Positions 53,457 through 60,745 of a stretch of 64,000 bases of DNA are shown here, piece after piece (within the stretch, counting starts at the first letter, position 1; each line of letters starts with the position of its first letter). The stretch spans positions 62,001-126,000 of the forward strand of contig JBBDID010000021.1 in the NCBI GenBank assembly GCA_040880585.1, in the 5' to 3' direction. The notes below the pieces were generated by a model. It worked only from the letters and a program-made list of their open reading frames with translations, had not been told where the DNA came from and made no database searches. The position numbers were made by a program, and so were the translations under genes. The stretch comes from Paracrocinitomix sp040880585 (GTDB lineage Bacteria; Bacteroidota; Bacteroidia; Flavobacteriales_D; Crocinitomicaceae).

Positions 53457-53978
53457 CTGTTTAGCTGGCGCAAATTCATAGAAGGCAACAATGAGTCGCT
53501 AAGTTGCATTTATGAAAAAAATAAGTTGACTCTTTTTTTAACTGCCTTTCATTACCTCAAAGAAGAAAGTAGTGCCAATGACCTTATAAATGATGTGTTT
53601 TTGAAACTCTTGGAAATGCCAATTGAAGCAAGAAAAGAAAACTTATCAGGAGTAAACGAAAAGTTGCCGGTCTTTCTTAAAGTCATAGTAAAAAACAAAT
53701 GTCTTGATAAAATTAAAGTAGATAAAAACCGGAAAGTATTATTGAATGGTATTTCTCAGTTTTTTAATCGTTCTTATAATAATGAAGCAGTTAAAATCGA
53801 TTTTTCGGAGTTGATTATAATGTTGCCCGAACAGCAAAGAATTATATTTCAGCTACATTTTGACGGATATGACAATCAGTCAATAGCTGAAAAATTAAAT
53901 ATCTCATACAACACTGTTCGAAATACACTAAGCACAAGTAAAAAGAAACTCCGACATTTGTGGAAGCAATTCATGTAG
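53457..53978 (+). CDS. ECF-like sigma-70 factor with non-standard start
   Basis: RNA polymerase sigma factor of about 173 aa. Region 2 is recognisable: FSWRKFIEGNNESLSCIYEKNK, then LTAFHYLKEESSANDLINDVFLKLL. Region 4 follows: LPEQQRIIFQLHFDGYDNQSIAEKLNISYNTVRNTLSTSKKKLRHLWKQ, a clear HTH. The frame is open from 53343 but has no ATG, GTG or TTG before 53526, where a TTG would cut region 2 in half. I place the start at the CTG at 53457; ATT at 53424 is an alternative, and a sequencing error is possible. Next gene starts one base after the stop. Confidence 0.75.
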   Translation: MFSWRKFIEGNNESLSCIYEKNKLTLFLTAFHYLKEESSANDLINDVFLKLLEMPIEARKENLSGVNEKLPVFLKVIVKNKCLDKIKVDKNRKVLLNGISQFFNRSYNNEAVKIDFSELIIMLPEQQRIIFQLHFDGYDNQSIAEKLNISYNTVRNTLSTSKKKLRHLWKQFM

Positions 53979-53979
53979 A

Positions 53980-54723
53980 ATGAAAAGACTTGATAAACAT
54001 ACAACCCTTGAAGAAATTAAAGTTCTCCTTGATGATGCCAAGTCACACGAATCTACTATTGAGGAATTAAAAATACATGTGTCTGATTTTGATGATGTAA
54101 AAGGATTAATTGCTTTACTTAGGAAAAACAAATGGGACTATACAACAGTAAAAAGTGTTGAGCAGAATGCTAACACAGATTTTAACGCCCTTTTGAAACA
54201 AGCTGAAACACCTAGATTCCCATGGCTTAAAGTGGCTGCGGTCATTATTCCACTAGTTGGATTGTCCCTATTTTATTTTCTGTATTTTCAACAGTCATCT
54301 GAAGGAGAAAATCTATATTCAAAATATTATGTTGAAGAAAAAGGACTACCAACATTGATGAGTGATGCCAAAAATAAAAAGTTTGATGAAGCCATGGCAG
54401 CGTATAAGGATAATGCATATGAAGAGGCTGAATCAGGCTTTGACGAACTATTGGTTTCCAACAAAAAAGACGACACATTACTTTACTTCTTGGGATGCAC
54501 TAACATGGAGCTTGAAGACTTTGAAAATGCAATAAAAATGTTTAAAAAAGTCGATACCAACAGCGTATTTAAAGAGAAGGCAGAGTACAATCTTTCACTG
54601 TGCTTCATCAAAATTGAAGACTTTAAGTCCGCAAAAGACATATTAACTAAAATTAGTGAAGACAAAAAGCATCCTTACTATGATAAAGCCCTGAAAATTC
54701 TAGAAGAACCTGTTTTTAATTAG
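53980..54723 (+). CDS. single-helix membrane TPR protein, anti-sigma-like
   Basis: Inner-membrane protein of 247 aa. A ~75-residue cytosolic N-terminus (KRLDKHTTLEEIKVLLDDAK) is followed by one membrane helix at ~84-103 and a periplasmic C-terminal part. The latter has the LYSKYYVEEKGLPTLMS motif and three TPR-like repeats (YEEAESGFDELLVSNKKDDTLLYFLGCTNMELEDFENAIKMF). The layout matches Bacteroidota proteins encoded directly after ECF-like sigma genes. It may hold the sigma factor through its cytosolic part (inference; no known anti-sigma fold is evident). The stop overlaps the convergent CHAT gene by 24 bp. Confidence 0.78.
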   Translation: MKRLDKHTTLEEIKVLLDDAKSHESTIEELKIHVSDFDDVKGLIALLRKNKWDYTTVKSVEQNANTDFNALLKQAETPRFPWLKVAAVIIPLVGLSLFYFLYFQQSSEGENLYSKYYVEEKGLPTLMSDAKNKKFDEAMAAYKDNAYEEAESGFDELLVSNKKDDTLLYFLGCTNMELEDFENAIKMFKKVDTNSVFKEKAEYNLSLCFIKIEDFKSAKDILTKISEDKKHPYYDKALKILEEPVFN

Positions 54724-56907
54724 TACTCCTAAAGGCAAAAGGAGCAGCAACAATAGCCAATAATAATTGAATGCAGGTGTTAAAGATTTCTTTTGAATAT
54801 TTAGCGGTTTTATGTTACCGGTTAAAATATAAGGCGCCCAGTATAAAGGTTTAAAGTCTTCATCTTGTTCCGATTGAACCCAATATTCTTTTTTAGCCTG
54901 CCAAAGGGCTTCATTTTTTGGGAGTCCCTCAGATAGATAATGGATGAATTTCTCAATGATAAAAGCATTTGATTTATCATCTATTGACCAACTTGTTGTT
55001 AGTACTGATTTACTACCGGCTTTTCTAAATGCCAGACTGAAATTACCAATAGCACCTTGGCTAAAGTATTGCTGGGACGCATTTGTATTGCAAGCCGAAA
55101 AAATGACAAGTTCATTTGATAAGTCTAATGACTCAATTGTTGATGTACTCAAAGAATTTTCAGAGTTTAGCTTTACAGAGGCTGTTGAGTTATGATAACT
55201 ACTATTGCCGTGACTTAGCAGTAAGGAAACATCATAGTTGCTTATGTTTTCAATTATTTCTTTATACTGAAATTGGTACTGTTTTTCTAAAGTAGATGCC
55301 AGCTTTTTCGAAAATCTTAGACTTGGCTCATCTTTATACTCACCAAGGGATAAACCAAGTTTAAGTTCATGTTTGAATGGTTTTGAATTAAAATAACTTC
55401 CGGCACATAAGGCGTAAGAAAATTGATACTGATGAAACAGATAATTCAAACTTTTCCACGAGTTTCCAGTAGTATCGGAAACCAGTACATCCAGATTCAA
55501 CATAGACATCATGTCGGAATTGCTTACGACCACTCGGTTAATACTTTTTGATTTTAGTAATGAGTCAGTCGGTTGAAAATACTTTTCGTAAAACGTATAG
55601 CTCCATTTTTTAAAAGGCTTTAAATCTGAAAAATCATACAAATAGCTCAATTTCTTATTGTCTAACTCAACGGGATGCTCTTTAGAACACCGTACTTGAA
55701 ATTCATCTGTTGTAATAACAAATGCAACGTTCCTCCACGGTCTACTTATACTCACATAGCTAACATAAGCGGTATTCGCTGGAATCGATTGTTGGATTTT
55801 TTTTATGGTATTAGTGGAGTCATAAAAGGCTGGGTACTTAGACATTTCAGTAAACTGAAACGCTTGGTGTAAGTATGCACTATCTTCAGAAAGCTCAAAT
55901 AATTTTAAATTATTGTACACTAATCTATTAACTGCTGAGTTATGGTATGCGTCATTAATGTTAAAACGGTCTTTTTGATTGAACCATACCTTCAAGTTCT
56001 CCCTGTATATCGAATTAGCTTGATTTAAATGCTTTTCATCTTTTGTCAATTCATATAAATTCTCGCAATTTATTCCCCACCAATCAGTAATTAATATAAA
56101 TTGTTTCGGATAGATTACGCTCTGTTTTTCTCTGGTTAATTCTAGTGCGTTTTGAAAGGATTTATCAGCTTTATCATATTCGGTAATGTAAAACTGATTT
56201 AGACCTATAAGAGCGTGCCCCATGGCTTTATCCGCTGGGGATGTTTCAATCTTCAAGCCTTCTTCCAAATAACCGATAGACTTTTCAGCAAAATATATAT
56301 ATTCCCCCCCCTTTGATGAGTACGCAGCAGCAGCGTCAGAATACATGGTGCCGATATTTCGAACAATATCCGCTCTGATATTTTCAGTATTTGTATACTT
56401 GAGTGCTTTATTGAAATAGCTAAGCAAGAAGTCGCATCTATTTTTCATAGCTGAAAAATTGGCCCCCGCTTTATTAATGACCTGATGATACCTACCCCCG
56501 TTACGCATAGCATTAGCGTATTGACAATAAACCGCAGAGATGATAGCAGAATCCGAAGAACCTGAGTTTTCAAGTGTTTTAAGGCTCAAGTCTGCATGAT
56601 AAAGGCAGGAATCAATGAACAACATCTGCTGATAATATCTTGAAATTTCGGTATGATAAACTATTTCTGAGCTTTCAGTATTCAACTCTTTAATTATTTT
56701 TATCGAATTGAAATAATCGTTTTGACGTCCTAACTTACCATAAACTTTGGCTAGTAGCCACTTTTCATTCAGAGAACCGTTTTCTTGAATATAAGATGAC
56801 CGACTGACTATATTCTCATACTCTCCTTTTTCATACTCATTTAGAGTATTTTGCCCAAATGATATTTGAGTTGATAATAAAAGCAGTATGAGTAGAACTG
56901 TTTTCAC
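54700..56907 (-). CDS. TPR-CHAT caspase-like protease, exported and membrane-anchored
   Basis: Protein of 735 aa with a GTG start and signal peptide (LLLLSTQISFGQ). TPR-like helical repeats occupy ~25-360. The CHAT domain covers ~380-700, with the catalytic His566 (LLLSHGNSS) and Cys606 (VIFSACNTNAS), then the GAIGNFSLAFRKAGSKSVLTTSW and DDKSNAFIIEKFIHYL motifs and the YWAPYILTG end. A C-terminal membrane helix lies at ~715-730, followed by a short basic tail (KNRFF). The protease is therefore predicted to face the periplasm, anchored at its C-terminus. Its convergent neighbours, a sigma factor and membrane TPR protein, are the likely pathway partners (inference). Confidence 0.87.
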   Translation of the reverse strand: MKTVLLILLLLSTQISFGQNTLNEYEKGEYENIVSRSSYIQENGSLNEKWLLAKVYGKLGRQNDYFNSIKIIKELNTESSEIVYHTEISRYYQQMLFIDSCLYHADLSLKTLENSGSSDSAIISAVYCQYANAMRNGGRYHQVINKAGANFSAMKNRCDFLLSYFNKALKYTNTENIRADIVRNIGTMYSDAAAAYSSKGGEYIYFAEKSIGYLEEGLKIETSPADKAMGHALIGLNQFYITEYDKADKSFQNALELTREKQSVIYPKQFILITDWWGINCENLYELTKDEKHLNQANSIYRENLKVWFNQKDRFNINDAYHNSAVNRLVYNNLKLFELSEDSAYLHQAFQFTEMSKYPAFYDSTNTIKKIQQSIPANTAYVSYVSISRPWRNVAFVITTDEFQVRCSKEHPVELDNKKLSYLYDFSDLKPFKKWSYTFYEKYFQPTDSLLKSKSINRVVVSNSDMMSMLNLDVLVSDTTGNSWKSLNYLFHQYQFSYALCAGSYFNSKPFKHELKLGLSLGEYKDEPSLRFSKKLASTLEKQYQFQYKEIIENISNYDVSLLLSHGNSSYHNSTASVKLNSENSLSTSTIESLDLSNELVIFSACNTNASQQYFSQGAIGNFSLAFRKAGSKSVLTTSWSIDDKSNAFIIEKFIHYLSEGLPKNEALWQAKKEYWVQSEQDEDFKPLYWAPYILTGNIKPLNIQKKSLTPAFNYYWLLLLLLLPLGVLIKNRFF

Positions 56908-56911
56908 TTAG

Positions 56912-56919
56912 CAAAGATA
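56912..56919 (-). promoter_or_regulatory. -7 box of the CHAT gene
   Basis: TATCTTTG on the minus strand, four bases before the GTG start, so transcription would begin at or very near the start codon and the mRNA would be leaderless or nearly so. The -33 region falls at the island border (about 56938-56945); no good TTG is visible there. Confidence 0.4.
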
Positions 56920-56945
56920 CATGTTCTTATTTTGCAGTTTTTACG

Positions 56946-57121
56946 ACAACTGGAAGAGACTTACAAAGAGCAATTGCGCAATAAAATGAATTTTGAAATG
57001 AAAAAAGATGAGGACTTTCAACTCATCCATGAAAAAGTGAATGCGATTTATGCTGCTCTGATTTCAAAATCTTGAGTAAGTAGGTTAACCCCGAAAGGTC
57101 TTGAAGACCTTTCGGGGTTAA
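56946..57121 (+). repeat. right 176-bp direct repeat (displaced 3' end of gene 45714)
   Basis: Second copy of the last 43 codons of the 45714 gene, its stop codon and its terminator. No start codon or upstream part of the gene is present, so it is a gene fragment. It keeps the reading frame and the exact protein sequence of the intact gene; all four coding differences are silent. The terminator half is the perfect version of the hairpin. Confidence 0.9.
57085..57121. terminator. perfect bidirectional terminator hairpin
   Basis: Arms 57085-57101 and 57105-57121 are perfectly complementary over 17 bp around a TGA loop, between the right repeat and the stop of the convergent NDH-2 gene (57125). 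It is probably the original terminator between gene 45714 and the NDH-2 gene before the island entered. Confidence 0.7.
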
Positions 57122-57124
57122 GGG

Positions 57125-58456
57125 TTACTTCTGTATTTCCTGTTGTTCAAATTCCTTGCGGCGTTTACGTTTTTCTTCCTGTAGATCAAATTGTGTAATG
57201 ATCAGGCGCATGCTTCTGTCTGAACTGAAATAATTCTTGGTCCAGTTGAAAAGTGTGATCATCCGGTTTCTGAAACCTACAAGTGACAAAAGGTGAACGA
57301 TCATCCAGATAAACCATGCAGCTGCTCCTCTGATCTTCAGGCGTTTCATTTCAACCAAAGCCTTATTTTTGCCTACTGTAGCCATGGCACCTTTGTCTTT
57401 ATACTTAAAAGGTTTGAAAGGCTTGTCGTAACAAATTTTCCTTAGGAGGTTTTTCCCGAGTAACTTCCCTTGCTGCATAGCAGCGGGAGCAACCTGTGGG
57501 TGGCCGTTCGGATAATCTTCGGTCTGCATACAAGCCACATCACCGATTGCAAAAACATTTTCATAGCCCTTTACCTGATTGTATTCGTTCACCAAAATGC
57601 GATCGGCGCGTCCAATAGAATCAGCATGAATGCCCCCCACAGGGTTTCCGGTTACCCCGGCGGTCCAGATCAAAGTTTTGGCTATGATGTCCTTACCGGT
57701 ATTGGTTTGAACATAATCACCAAAAAAATCAAGTACCCGCGTTTTTAATACAACAGTGACCCCCAGTCGCTCAAGATATTTTTTTGCCTTTTCAGACGAT
57801 TTTGGTGAAAGCATGGGCAACACACGCTCACCACTTTGTACAAGATAAATATTCATTTTACTCAGATCCAATTCAGGATAATCCTTTGGAAATACTTTGC
57901 GTTTCAACTCACCCAAGGCACCCGCCAGTTCCACTCCGGTAGGACCTGCCCCCGCTATCACAATATTCATCATGCCCTGTTTTTTGCGCTTATTTCCGAT
58001 CAACAATGCGCGCTCAAGGTTTTGTAACAACATAGTTCGCAAATCCAGCGACTCCAAAATACTCTTCATGGGCATTGAACTGATCGTCAAACCTTCATTC
58101 CCGAAAAAATTAGTCCGTGCACCGCTGGCAATAACTACATAATCGTACTCAAGGGTATCGTTGCCAAAATGCACCTGATTTTTCTCGGCATCAATATGAC
58201 TCACTTCTCCCAAACGGAAAAAAATGTTCTTCGATTTATTAAATATTTTCCGGATGGGGTATGCAATAGACTCTGCCTCCAATGCCGCAGTAGCCACCTG
58301 ATACATGAGGGGTTGAAAAGTATGGTAATTATTTTTATCAATAAGAACCACCTGAATGTCTTTTTTACGCAACATGTTGGCCAATTGGATTCCCCCAAAC
58401 CCACCTCCAATTATGACAACCCGCGCCTTGTTGTTGTTTGGTATCTCTATCTGCAT
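57125..58456 (-). CDS. ndh: type II NADH:quinone oxidoreductase (NDH-2)
   Basis: Peripheral membrane FAD enzyme of 443 aa that passes electrons from NADH to quinone without pumping protons. It has an N-terminal FAD motif VVIIGGGFGGIQLANML (~13-29), YHTFQPLMYQVATAAL, an NAD-binding motif NIVIAGAGPTGVELAGALGEL (~163-183), an FAD-binding AIGDVACMQ motif (~306), the quinone-site APAAMQQGK segment, and a C-terminal membrane-binding helix (AAWFIWMIVHLLSLVGF). Full length. Upstream lies the repeat-rich intergenic region. Confidence 0.92.
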   Translation of the reverse strand: MQIEIPNNNKARVVIIGGGFGGIQLANMLRKKDIQVVLIDKNNYHTFQPLMYQVATAALEAESIAYPIRKIFNKSKNIFFRLGEVSHIDAEKNQVHFGNDTLEYDYVVIASGARTNFFGNEGLTISSMPMKSILESLDLRTMLLQNLERALLIGNKRKKQGMMNIVIAGAGPTGVELAGALGELKRKVFPKDYPELDLSKMNIYLVQSGERVLPMLSPKSSEKAKKYLERLGVTVVLKTRVLDFFGDYVQTNTGKDIIAKTLIWTAGVTGNPVGGIHADSIGRADRILVNEYNQVKGYENVFAIGDVACMQTEDYPNGHPQVAPAAMQQGKLLGKNLLRKICYDKPFKPFKYKDKGAMATVGKNKALVEMKRLKIRGAAAWFIWMIVHLLSLVGFRNRMITLFNWTKNYFSSDRSMRLIITQFDLQEEKRKRRKEFEQQEIQK

Positions 58457-58498
58457 AAATGTAAACTTAATAATTTTAAGCTAATTCGGATTTCATTT

Positions 58499-58530
58499 CC
58501 CCATCCGTCACAGACGGAATGGGGTGTTTT
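58499..58530 (+). repeat. hairpin with T tail
   Basis: An 11-bp stem with one bulged A around an ACA loop (58499-58509 with 58513-58524), followed by TGTTTTT. It shares the TTTCATTTCCCC start with the palindrome at 58806. Since no plus-strand gene lies just upstream, it is more likely a dispersed palindrome than a working terminator. Confidence 0.5.
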
Positions 58531-58586
58531 TAATTTCTGGGGTTTGTTACACTGAATAATGATAGTGAATTTGTCACTCAGCCTCG

Positions 58587-58725
58587 CTTCCCCCGGCCCC
58601 TAAAGGGGGGCGCCACGCCCATTTCACAGTTTTGGTTTTCTTTCGAATCAGTATTGTGCTCATTTATATTTCATCTGCGTTCTAATAGAATGAGTGCTGG
58701 CCTCCCCTTTAGGGGTTGGGGGAAG
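58587..58725. repeat. long inverted repeat, dispersed-element type
   Basis: Arms at 58587-58608 and 58704-58725 are complementary over 22 positions, counting two G-T pairs, with about 95 bases between. Each arm contains the self-complementary core CCCCTAAAGGGG or its equivalent. I know such C/G-rich CTTCCCCC..CCCCTAAAGGGG units as recurring intergenic repeats in Bacteroidota; a genome-wide count would be needed to confirm that here. Confidence 0.6.
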
Positions 58726-58805
58726 AGTTGGATAAAATTAGTTTGTTTTTCAATGAGGGTCGTTTTCAGCATTGACAAATTTTGGAAATAACGACTCCCA
58801 TTTTC

Positions 58806-58850
58806 GCCATTTCATTTCCCCTTTCCGCCAACTGGCGGATGTGAAATGGC
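58806..58850. repeat. nested palindrome
   Basis: Outer arms GCCATTTCA / TGAAATGGC (58806-58814, 58842-58850) enclose a second perfect palindrome TCCGCCA-AC-TGGCGGA (58824-58839). Probably another copy class of the intergenic palindromes in this gap. Confidence 0.55.
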
Positions 58851-59036
58851 TTGACTTTAGTATTATCAAGCGATCCTATCCTTCGGGGAAGTTCATTTTT
58901 TTTCTTCGTGATTCGGAGTTCGTCATTCCTTGTTCGTCATTCTTTTTTGAATATCGAATATCGATCAACTCCATCTGTCAAACCTACTCATAATGAAGTA
59001 AATCCGTTTTTTAATCGATCCTTTATTTATTTCTCT

Positions 59037-59063
59037 TTGATCTTCTTATTTTTCGTAACTTTG
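59037..59063 (+). promoter_or_regulatory. promoter of tatA
   Basis: TTG at 59037-59039, 16 bp, then TAACTTTG at 59056-59063, a full match to the -7 consensus; the ATG follows 29 bases later. The spacing is a little short of the usual 19 bases. Confidence 0.55.
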
Positions 59064-59092
59064 CATCCACATTTACTAATTAAATATTCAAG

Positions 59093-59299
59093 ATGGAAAA
59101 TGTAGTATATGCCGGAATGCTTGGTCCATGGCAAATTGGGCTTATAGTTTTGGCGATTCTTTTGTTGTTTGGGGGACGAAAACTTCCTGAACTAATGAAA
59201 GGAATGGGGAAAGGGATCAAAGGATTCAAAGATGAGATGAACGGGACTGCAGATGCGGATAAGGCCCCTTCAAAATCTGACTCTAAATCTGAAGATTAA
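59093..59299 (+). CDS. tatA: Sec-independent translocase subunit TatA
   Basis: Small membrane protein of 68 aa of the twin-arginine export system: N-terminal membrane helix (GPWQIGLIVLAILLLFGGRKLPELMKGMGKGIKGFKDEM, ~11-49, including the FGGRKLPEL hinge and amphipathic helix), then a charged tail (ADADKAPSKSDSKSED). TatA/TatE subtype by length. Located directly before gatA on the same strand; no tatC in the window. Confidence 0.95.
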   Translation: MENVVYAGMLGPWQIGLIVLAILLLFGGRKLPELMKGMGKGIKGFKDEMNGTADADKAPSKSDSKSED

Positions 59300-59314
59300 T
59301 TTTCTACTCGCTTT

Positions 59315-60745
59315 ATGTATAGATCTTTTGCTGAAATCAAAGCGGCTTTGACATCAGGTAAAACTGTTGTTGATGTAACGAACACCTATTTAGCAAGGAT
59401 CAAAGAAAAAAATCACCTCAATGCTTTTTTGGAAGTGTTTGAACAAGATGCGTTACTCAAAGCTGAAGAGGTAGACAAAAAAATTAAGGCAGGAACAGCC
59501 GGGAAATTAGCCGGTATGGTCATTGGATTAAAAGACAATATGGCTTATAAAGGTCATCACGTTTCTGCCGCTTCAAAAATTCTGGAAAATTTCGAATCTC
59601 TTTATCATGCAACTGTTGTAGAGCGCCTTTTAGCAGAAGACGCAGTAATTATAGGTCGCCTGAATTGTGACGAATTTGCCATGGGTTCTTCCAATGAAAA
59701 CTCTGCTTTTGGACCGGTAAAAAATGTGGTGAATGAGAAAATGGTTCCGGGAGGCTCTTCAGGAGGTTCAGCCGTAGCTGTAGCCGCCGGGATGTGCACC
59801 GCTACTTTGGGTAGTGATACGGGAGGATCTATCCGACAACCCGCTTCTTTTACGGGAACGATTGGTTTTAAACCCACTTACGGCAGGGTTTCCAGATACG
59901 GTTTATTGGCCTATGCTTCTTCTTTTGATCAAATCGGCCCTTTCACCCACACAGTAGAAGATGCAGCCTTATTACTGGAGGTAATTGCAGGGAAAGATGA
60001 ATTTGACAGCACCGCTTTACAAGAAGATACTGCTCCTTTTTTAAACGCAGTGAAAGCAAACAAAAAAGAACATTATAAAATCGCCTATCTCACTGATTGT
60101 TTGGAGCGGGAAGGAATCGATCCTGAAATTAAGGCACAAACACTTGCTTTGATTGAGCGGTTACAAGCCGAGGGACACGAAGTAAAAGCCGTGGATTTTC
60201 CTTACCTCAACGCCATGGTTCCTACTTATTATGTACTCACCACTGCTGAAGCATCTTCCAATTTAGCACGCTATGACGGAGTACACTATGGTTACCAATC
60301 TCCTGAGGCAGTAGGTGTTGAAAATACGTATAAAAAATCGCGTTCTGAAGGATTTGGTGAAGAAGTGCAACGGCGGATTATGCTGGGCACCTTTGTCTTG
60401 TCTCAGGGCTATTATGATGCTTATTATACCAAGGGGCAAAAAGTAAGACGCGTCATTCAAAACAAAACCAAAGAGATTTTATCTGATTACGATTTTATCC
60501 TTACTCCCACTACCCCTACCACTGCTTTTGAAATTGGTGCAAAAATAGATGACCCGATTACCATGTATCTTCAGGACATTTTTACCGTACAAGCTAACTT
60601 ATCAGGTAATCCGGCTATTTCTTTGCCTTTGGGGAAACATTCAAATGGAATGCCGTTTGGTATTCAGTTCATGGGCAAACACTTTGAAGAGGGAGATTTA
60701 CTCGCCTTTTCTGCTTACCTGATGGATAATTTTGAAGAGAAGTGA
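59315..60745 (+). CDS. gatA: Asp/Glu-tRNA amidotransferase subunit A
   Basis: Amidase-signature enzyme of 476 aa that supplies ammonia to convert misacylated Glu-tRNA(Gln) or Asp-tRNA(Asn). The catalytic triad is complete: Lys73 (GLKDNM), Ser148 (PGGSSGGSA) and Ser172 (GSDTGGSIRQPA), with the usual spacing. gatB and gatC are elsewhere. Its stop overlaps the next gene by four bases (GTGA), so that gene is translationally coupled. Confidence 0.96.
   Translation: MYRSFAEIKAALTSGKTVVDVTNTYLARIKEKNHLNAFLEVFEQDALLKAEEVDKKIKAGTAGKLAGMVIGLKDNMAYKGHHVSAASKILENFESLYHATVVERLLAEDAVIIGRLNCDEFAMGSSNENSAFGPVKNVVNEKMVPGGSSGGSAVAVAAGMCTATLGSDTGGSIRQPASFTGTIGFKPTYGRVSRYGLLAYASSFDQIGPFTHTVEDAALLLEVIAGKDEFDSTALQEDTAPFLNAVKANKKEHYKIAYLTDCLEREGIDPEIKAQTLALIERLQAEGHEVKAVDFPYLNAMVPTYYVLTTAEASSNLARYDGVHYGYQSPEAVGVENTYKKSRSEGFGEEVQRRIMLGTFVLSQGYYDAYYTKGQKVRRVIQNKTKEILSDYDFILTPTTPTTAFEIGAKIDDPITMYLQDIFTVQANLSGNPAISLPLGKHSNGMPFGIQFMGKHFEEGDLLAFSAYLMDNFEEK

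Larger units (their letters stand above)
46864..56945. mobile_element. probable ~10-kb genomic island, integrase-free
   Basis: A 10.1-kb block between two near-identical 176-bp repeats that are each the end of gene 45714 plus a terminator. The block is visibly more AT-rich than its flanks, and its genes have AT-rich codon use. It holds a nine-gene minus-strand operon (53308 down to 47011), a sigma factor and membrane TPR protein on the plus strand, and a CHAT protease. No integrase, transposase, tRNA or plasmid gene was seen, so how it moved is unknown. The repeat arrangement fits insertion at the 3' end of a gene, where the island supplies a replacement end and displaces the native one to the right. 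Confidence 0.7.
58457..59092. other. 636-bp intergenic region with repeats, no gene
   Basis: Gap between the NDH-2 start and tatA. No reading frame in it looks like a protein. It holds three hairpin or inverted-repeat structures (58499-58524, 58587-58725, 58806-58850), a low-complexity stretch of GTCATTC/TTCG-type short repeats (~58905-58970), and the promoter of tatA at its right end. The NDH-2 promoter must lie at the left end; no good match was seen. Confidence 0.7.

Noticed and set aside
46864..56945. Integrase or transposase inside the island
   Set aside because: All genes were inspected; none shows integrase, DDE transposase or relaxase motifs.
46864..56945. CRISPR array or cas genes near the TPR-CHAT protease
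   Set aside because: No regular short repeats and no Cas-like sequence were found; the CHAT link to type III-E is only by analogy.
58169..58990. Several 70-130 aa frames over the NDH-2 start and the following gap
   Set aside because: They run antisense to NDH-2 or through palindromic repeats, with composition unlike protein.
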